A stretch of 64,000 bases of DNA from Candidula unifasciata (taxonomy: Eukaryota > Mollusca > Gastropoda > Stylommatophora > Geomitridae), in assembly GCA_905116865.2 (NCBI GenBank), contig CAJHNH020007035.1:206001-270000 (forward strand). Direction: 5' to 3'. The position numbers and the translations under genes are program-made. Positions 52,331 to 61,300 of the stretch are shown here, in pieces. The notes beneath the pieces were generated by a model. The model was given only the letters and a program-made list of their open reading frames with translations. It ran no database searches and had not been told where the DNA came from. Within the stretch, counting starts at the first letter, position 1, and each line of letters begins with the position of its first letter.

Positions 52331-55300
52331 AAGGGGGGTCCTTGCTTCCTCAGTTCCTTTATTTCCTATTTTAGTGCCTGTTTGGTGATTCTCTGTTCGT
52401 TTCTTTTTTAGGATGTATCCAATGCAGAGCCATCTTCTTTGTCTTATGTTGTGGTTGCCCAGACATTTTGATTAATTCTTCACCCCTCTTAAATGCATTC
52501 AATCCTTAGTATAGTGAAAGAATAAATGAATTTATGAATGAATGAATGAATGAAGAACTGACATCACTGTATGGGACAAATTTCCACACCCGCTCCGCCC
52601 CCTACCTCAGAAGCCAATGAAGAATTGACCTGTCAATAGTACCAGCTGCAACCTGATTGAAAGTCCATGTTTTCCCCCCTCAGGGTTGAATACCTTCCAG
52701 AACCTCTACTCACCTACTGTTGAATTAATCTTTCAATGTATGGATTCTATGTATGTTCTGTTGGACTGTCTAATTTATCCCAGAGAGCATTCTCCACCTC
52801 GACTATCATAAAGTAGCTCACTACCCAGAGGTGCGGCAACAGCTAATCTACCAGCTTGCTCATTACCTTACACATCTAAATACCCTGGACAGAAAATCTA
52901 TGACGTGCCCTGATCTGAGCCTTAACTGATGCAAGCCATTTTGCATGCAGGATGCCACTTTAAATTTTCCAAAGCATGTTCTGTAAGTATAGTGACATCT
53001 AAACCTTTCAACAGTTTGAGATGCCTTGGCCAGTGAGTTCATGGCCTTGTATTGTCCAGGAATAACAAGTGATGTGTTTCTATCTAAGCCTCAGAACAGC
53101 ATGTTCTATAAATGAAATCATACAACAATCACTGACACTGTCCTTACTCGCACAGAACTGGCTGGAGCAGCCCACACAGAACTACAGGATACACCTGGCT
53201 GGAGTAGCCCACACAGAACTACAGGATACACCTGGCTGGAGTAGCCCAAACAGAACTACAGGATACACCTGGCTGGAGTAGCCCAAACAGAACTACAGGA
53301 TACACCTGGCTGGAGTAGCCAACACAGAACTACAGGATACAATTGGCTGGAGTAGCCCACACAGAACTACAGGATACACCTGGCTGGAGTAGCCCACACA
53401 GAACTACAGGATACACCTGGCTGGAGTAGCCCACACAGAACTACAGGATACACCTGGCTGGAGTAGCCCACACATAACTACAGGATACACCTGGCTGGAG
53501 TAGCCCTCACAGAACTACAGGATACACCTGGCTGGAGTAGCCCACACAGAACTGCAGGATACACTTGGCTGGAGTAGTCTACACAGAACTGCAGAATACA
53601 CCTGGCTGGAGTAGCCGTTAAAGGTGCCCTAATTATAACTTTTTTGGCGGTTGAACAGGATTTCTGAGATCTGCCCTGTTGGTCTGCTGTCCTGATTGAG
53701 ATCTTCAAATCTCAGGGTGGTATGGTAAACATTTATGTAGCAACCAGGAGGGCAAAAACGGATCAATCAATTGAAACACTGACAAGCTGAAAAAAACAAC
53801 TAAGAGAACCAACACTGAATCAGCACCAAATATGGCTGTGTCATTCTCTACATCTGTCAAATTACCAGATTCACAAAAACCTTCTGGAAAAGAGGAGTTC
53901 ATCAGCAAACTTCTCCAAATTATCAAGTTCCCATTATGGTTTTTTAACATGACCGGCATAGCTGTCATAGACAACAGTCCCAGTTTGTCCAGTCAACCAG
54001 TATCAAGAATCCGCAGAATGATTGTAGTGCTAAGACTGTCTCTGTTCAGCCTCATGCATCTCTACAACCTAGCCAAGATGGTAATGACTGTGGCTGTACG
54101 TCTGCCTGGAAACAGCCATGCCACTGACTTTCTGCTCCTGGATTTATGCATGCTGTGTGCAGCAACCAACTTTATGTGTGAAAACTTAACCATGAGACTG
54201 TGGCTGGAGCCAATGATAAAAGTGTTGCTAGAATATAACCAAAAGTTCGGATTCCTCCACGATATTGTAGGAAAGAAAGTGCAGTTTTCAAGGGTGTACA
54301 CCGTATTTTTTGTATGTGTCAACATTGTGTCTGTTGGGGCAATATTGTATCTAGGGTGGCATTGGCATAATTTCAGTGACGTTATGATACCATTCATAGC
54401 CAATAGGACAGACACAATCAGCATGTATGCCATCTCAGCCTCCTTCTGTGTGGTCACTACTTTACTCCTAATGACCATACAGGGGTCAATCCTCATGCAC
54501 TCACTATTTCTGTGGGTGATAGATGGAGAGTTCAGGGCAACTGCCAGGTTAATGGCTGAAAGTCTGAAAGTGTGTGATGATCTCACAGAGGCCAGATTCG
54601 ACTTGTGTAGGTTAGTGCTCACTGTTTTAGCAAACACTGTCAGTGCAATGAGTATATATAGTTAGTACTGTTATAATGAATCAACAATGTCAGTAAGTAA
54701 AGGTGACTTTTCCACACCTTTAGCGTATAGGGCATGTAGGGCTAGACCTATATTTTTATAGACCAATCGGCACAAGATAGGTGATGGTCATCATCACACC
54801 AGCCATCTTTACTTCCCGGAATTGCATCTGGTACCCACTCTGGGTCGACCTGGGATTCAAGGTTGTTTTTGAAAAAAAGTCCGGCTCTGCCAGGAAGCAA
54901 ACCACTTGACCTTCCGATCCGCATGCAAGGGTCTAGCCGCTACACCACCGCGACTCCCTCAACAATGTCAGTGCAATGAGAATATATAGTTAGAACTGTT
55001 ATAATGAATGAACAATGTCAGTGCAATAAATATATATAGTTGGTTGTGTTATAATGAATAAACAATGTCCATGCAAAGAATATATATAGTTAGTACTGTT
55101 ATAATGAATGAACAATGTCAGTGCAATAAATATATATAGTTAGTACTGTTATGAGGAATAAAAAATGTCAGTGCAAAGAATATATATAGTTAGTACTGTT
55201 ATTAAGAATAAACAATGTTAGTAGGAACTGTTATAATAAATAAACAATTTAATACCAACTGTTATAATTAATAAACAATGTTGGAGTAACGGTTATAATG

Positions 55301-58300
55301 AACAAACAATGTTAGTAATAGCTGTTATAATGAATAAAAATATTACTATTAAAACTGTTAAAATGATTAAACTATGTTAGTAATAACTGTTACAATTATT
55401 AAATAATCTTACTAATAACAATTAATAAAATGTTAATACTAACTGTAATAATGAATAAACAATGTTACTAATGAACATACAATTTATTGTTGTTATAATG
55501 AACAAATCCAGTTAGCAAAGACTGTTATGAGTAAACAGTGTGGGTACAGACTCTTATGATGAACGGTAACTTTTAACTTTCAAACAGAGAGAGGCATCAG
55601 TTCCTGTGCAGAGTGGCAAGATCCTTCAACAAGTTCACCAGACTGTTTGTGTCCACCACAATCTTGTTCAACATGACAACAGTCTTGATATATATCTACA
55701 ACAATAGCAATGTAATCAACATACCAGGCTACTGGGCTGCTAATTGTTTGGGAGGCATTAGTGCCTGTGTAATCACAATCCTTTTTGTTTCCTGTCAATG
55801 GGGGAAACTACCAAATTCAGTAAGTATCAATCTTCTGACCTGATTTCTGTTTTTTGTGTGTGTGTGGACATAATTAATAACTACTGGAACTACATCGGCC
55901 ATGCACTCAGAATGGATAAGACAAGCCCTCATATGAACACCAGAAGGGAAAACAGGGAAGACCAGGAGAGACCCTGAGTAGAACCATCATCAGGCAAGGT
56001 TTAACCATGGGCCCAATGAACACTCAAGACCTAAAACAGGTGTCAAGGAACCGCCAGACATGGAGAGCTATGACCTCTGCCCTTTGTGCTGCCCTAGGTT
56101 GAAGAGGAGACTAACTAACTGACTGACTAACTAACAAATAACCATCCTATTATGTGCAGCAATGTATAGACACTCTCCAACATTATTGGAATAAATTGCT
56201 TACTGAAGAATTCATGACCCCCTCTAAGGTAATAGGATGTAATGAAAATCATTGATCTATCTAAATGATGTGATTTGTAAAGAATCAATGGTACCATCCC
56301 CAAAAATGTGATCTGTACAAAAACTAGTGCCACCCAAAAAGTGTTATTAACAGAGACTCACTGGTGCCATTAAAAAATGTAATCTGTAGTAAGAAGAAGT
56401 GAGGAGATCAAAGAGATTGTGGCCAAGACAGTGGTTGTCAAGACTGTCATATCAAAGACAGTAAGAAAAAAGACACTGAGGTCAAAGACATTGTGGCCAA
56501 GACAGTGAAGGCCAAAACAGTGAGGACCAGGACAGTGAAAGCCAAAACAGTGAGGACCAAGACAGTGATAGACAAGATGGTGATGGCCATGACAGTAAAG
56601 GCAAAGATATTGTGGTGGCCCAGACAGTGATAGGCAAGACAGTGATGGCCAAGACAGTTAGAAAAAGACAGTGATAGCCAAGACAGTTAGAAAAAAAAGA
56701 CAGTGAGGGCCAAGACATTGAGGGCCAAGTCAGTGAGGGCTATGACAGTGAGGGCCATGAAAATGAGGGCCAAGACAGTGAGGGCCAAAACAGCAAGGGC
56801 CAAGACCATGAGGTTCAAGATAACAAGATCACAGACAGTGATAGCCACAGCAATACAGAAGATCTTAACATTTTGTTTAAATATTCTAAGGTTCACTCAA
56901 TTGCGGATGCAGTAGCTGATGCTGACTGGACAGCAATGTCTAAGGACTTGATACAGAAGGTCAGCAAAAACAATTATGATTCTTTTATAGCATATCTGAA
57001 GGGAAAAGGCTTAAATGTTCTGTTAATTCCAAAGTTAAAATCAAGAGAATCAACTCCACTGCATTAGTTGTATCCCATACAGGCTTGCTCTCTCTTAGAA
57101 ATGGCTAGCCATCTGCCAGATATATCAAACAAAGCATGAACTCCAGAGCTTTAGTGACAGTCCCCCAGGATTTTCATAAAAACAACACACATGAACTGAA
57201 CAACATGTCTGGAATGGAACCAATAATCTTCAGAGCAAGAGACAAATGGTTTGATCACTTTTAAAAGGAAACATCTGATTGAATTCTCAATTATTCTTTT
57301 GAATCCATATTATCAAACTGATGAAAGGACATTAAAGATACAGATCATAGCATGCCACAGTAACAATAGGAGTCATCAAACAACAAAATAGACCCAATGC
57401 TGACCCAACAAGCATGTGTATAAGGCCACTAATTAGGGGGTTTACTGACACTGGATGTGTTGAGCTAACAGACACAGATTTCACAGCATAGCTGTAAACC
57501 ACAATGTGCCAACCCACTTTTTTAGGGGACAGGAGTAATGGGTCTATTCTACCCCCACCCACCCACAGGACCTGGATCCCACATGGGAAACAGACCTTTG
57601 ACAATAAGAGTTGTTTACACATCTTAGCTAATTATGAGCTACTGCTGTAGAGGCTTCCCTTCTGCACTAAAGAACCACAAGCATGTTGCGTGTTTTGCAG
57701 AGTTCCCCTTCCCCTCTCCAGACTCAGTAATAATCAGGGGTTGTAAGACCAGTACAGATTACATTGAGGTATATATACTGCTGGCTGCCGTGGTAGCATT
57801 GTGGCTAGGCACTTGCCTGCTGACCTGAATGTCTTGGATTTGCATCGTCATTGATACAAATGTTTTCCCAAAACTGACCTTGGCTAGCAGGACAATTCAG
57901 CCTTAATTGGGTACCAGAAAATGTCCTGGGAAGTAAAGACAGCTGGCATGATGCCTATCTTATCATCCATCAAGTGCCAACTTGACTATAAACATATTTA
58001 GTCACACATTATATGCTTGGTGCCAGAACCGGTGTAAAAATGGTACCATAGTTTATACGTAATGCCTCCTCCATTATTTTGAACAAATGCATCATTAAAT
58101 GCTCGTTCTAATAATTCTAGATGGGGCTTCTCCTGGACAGTTGTGGCGCCCAGAAAGTTGGTGTGAGCGTCTTTGGGCTATTCACAGTAGACAGTAGTAC
58201 CCCAATGATGGTGAGCTGTGTGGTGTGTTTAGTACACATTCTGATGTGTTTATTTAGCTAATTATTTATTTATTATAATTATACAGCAGGAGGCATTGGA

Positions 58301-61300
58301 GAGAACAGCAAACTGATCACCACAGTCTGGTGAGAGTGATGAAGTGAGGAGTGACGTGGGGACTTGGGGGATACTCAACACTCAGAGGAAAGGCTAGACT
58401 GGTGTATAAACAGACTGCTACTGGCACCATTTGTATTGGAACTGTGCTGGCTGCTGAAGATGAGGATGGAGTGCTTATAGGAATTCTCCGAGTGCTGTGA
58501 TGTCAGTTCTCAAATCAAATCAACTCAACTCGTTATAATTATAGAAACCAAATAAACTGGGAAGTTTTCAGTACAAAAGAAAAGGTGTCCTTCAAAGCCA
58601 CATTTAAAGACATTAAGAAATATCAAAAAGCACACAGAAGGCTAAAATACTGGGCAAGAGAAGGCAAGTATATGACAATAGAAAAAGTGAGGGAAAAGGT
58701 GGAGGATGAAGAAAAGAAGGTGGAATAAGAAAAGTGAGAAGAAGGATGAAGAAGAAATAGAAAAAGAGACAAGAGCAGTAAGAAAAGAGAATAAACCAGG
58801 ATGAAGAGGGGAAGAAGAAAAAAAAAAAGAGAACAGGACAAGAAAAAGACACCGAACAAGAGATACCACAAAGAATGACAAAGAATGACAGCAACAGTAA
58901 CAAGAAAGAGAATTAAAAAAAAAAAAAACAGAAAAAAAAATGAGAAAAAGAAAAGCAATAAAACTGACACATATGAGGATTTGTTAAGGCCCTCATATTG
59001 TCTGCATTTTGAGAACCTGTAAACTAGATTACACCAATGCTAACTCCCCATAATGTGACTGTCTCCAGATACTGGGTACCATGCTGACCTATGGAATTGT
59101 GGTTCTGCAGTTCCAAGTGGACAACACCATCTGTTCGTGTCCTGGCAACAAAACAGATCTCTAACGGCAACCATATTGACCTAATCATTCTTTTGTGTCA
59201 CTGTATGTCACAGAGGGCTGGCAATCTACTCCACTCCCTTCTATCCGGTGCAATCCTTTCCATATCATGGATGGAATTCAGTCCAGCACCTTTGGTCTCT
59301 CTCATCAGTTTCTGTTTTAGGGTTTCTCTTGGATGTCCTCTTTCCTCATTTCATTTGTTTCCCACGGGATCTGAACTCAAAGCATTCTGATCCACGGGCG
59401 AGCATCTGGCTGCTACACCATGTTGGCTCCTTTATACATATACATGTGTGTGTATGTAAACACGTTTTCATGCATTCCCATGTGGGCGTGTGCAGATATA
59501 TATATATATCTACATGTGTGTGTGTGTATGCAAACACGTATATGTGAATTCCAATGTGTGCTTGCATGCTATGTGTACACATGTAATTGTACATGTATGT
59601 TTAAATGTGTTGTGTAGGTGTGTATATTGCATACCAGCCACCTTCCCAACAACCCTTACCAGGTACCGGTCCAAGCCACTAGTTTTGGTGCAATTAACAT
59701 TTCTTAGCCAACATAATTGGCACAATGAAACCAGACCACAGTTATAGCCAATACAGCTCACAGTAGGCTGAACGTGGTTGATTTTTGTTTTTCATAAATG
59801 GACGGATGGCTAGTGTCCTAGGATTCTCTACCTGCTTCTTCTCAGAAACTGTACAGTACAACTTCTGTGGAAGTAACTTCCAGAAGTAGAGTATACTGGC
59901 TAACTCAATTCCACGAAGTGCTTTTCATTAATAACAATCATACATGTGTTTGTATGTTTTACAGCAATGACCACCCATCCTTTGTCTTGAGACATGCTTG
60001 AAAGGAAAGTGTAACAGTCTTAGAGGGTAATAGAAAGTAAATGTCCAAAATAACTTGCATATGCTTTTGTAGTTTACTTAGACCTTTATCATATATAGTT
60101 GAATTCCAGTGAATCAAGAGGTGAAGAGAAGAACAGGTGTTGAATAGGACCTAAGGAGAGAAAACTTTTGAACGATATTAGAAGAGCCTTAAATTAGAAC
60201 TCACAGGGGTACAGATTTAAAAGCAGACCAAAAAACACACGGAGAAGGAACTAGAGAGAAATAAAAAAGATGGGGAGGACATGTGGGTGAGCTGTATGCA
60301 ATAGCAAAGAACAGGACGACATGGCATGAGTTGGTTAAGGGCATTTGCTTTTTTGTGTGTGGATAAAGGGTAGAAGAAGCAAAAAACAGACTGTTCAGAC
60401 ATAATTTGTACTAGATTATGGTAGCTAGCCTCATGATATATCTCTCTGTGTGTACAGTTCGGAGGAGCAGATGGATCACCACAGTCTGGTGAGATTGATG
60501 CAGTGGGGGGAGTGATGAGAGGTTCTGGCAGATGCTCAAGGCTCAGAGGAAAGGCAAGATGGATGTTAAATCAGAATGCTACTAGCCCCATTAGTATCGG
60601 AACTCTTCGCTGGCTGCTGAAGATGGGGAGGGAGCGCTTATGGTAATGCCCGGAGTACTGTGATGTCGGTTCTTGAATCAAATCAAATCATGATATATCT
60701 CTCCTTGATTACCATTTACAACATGCATGGCAGGTTTTATCAAGTTAACTATTTTTTACTACAACCCCACAGACCCAGTCAACCTCCTCACATGAAAGGA
60801 ACAGACAATTTTAGACTCTGAATTGGACACAACCAACAGTTTTTGTTGCATCCCTTTTGCCTGCCATGGGCAAAACAACAGATCTGTTTAGTATCAGATC
60901 ACACTACCTTTCGCTTCCTATATAGGTTCTGGAGCTACACTATAGGGGGAAAAGAACAGACTCATTGCCCCTTAAGAAACATTGTTTTTAATGGCGACAA
61001 AAATAAGGGTTCTATGACACTGGATATGTAGGGCCAAAAAGTGCAGATATCACAGCCCTTATATACACCACAACATAATGTACAACTGCCCTTTTAAGCA
61101 CAAATGAAGAAGGACACAAAAATAACTACCCGTAGAGACAAATACTATACACCAACACAGGTACTACACTTAAGAAAATCTGAAACAAAGAAGCACAAAA
61201 CGATGAGGAACTGAGAGTGATAAAAACCAACATACATTGAAGCACAAAACTAAATCCGTTTCACTGAAATACACAAATCGCATTGTCAAGTTGGGCTGTA

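Noticed and set aside
54062..54637. 191-codon minus-strand open frame
   Set aside because: Antisense shadow of receptor exon 1.
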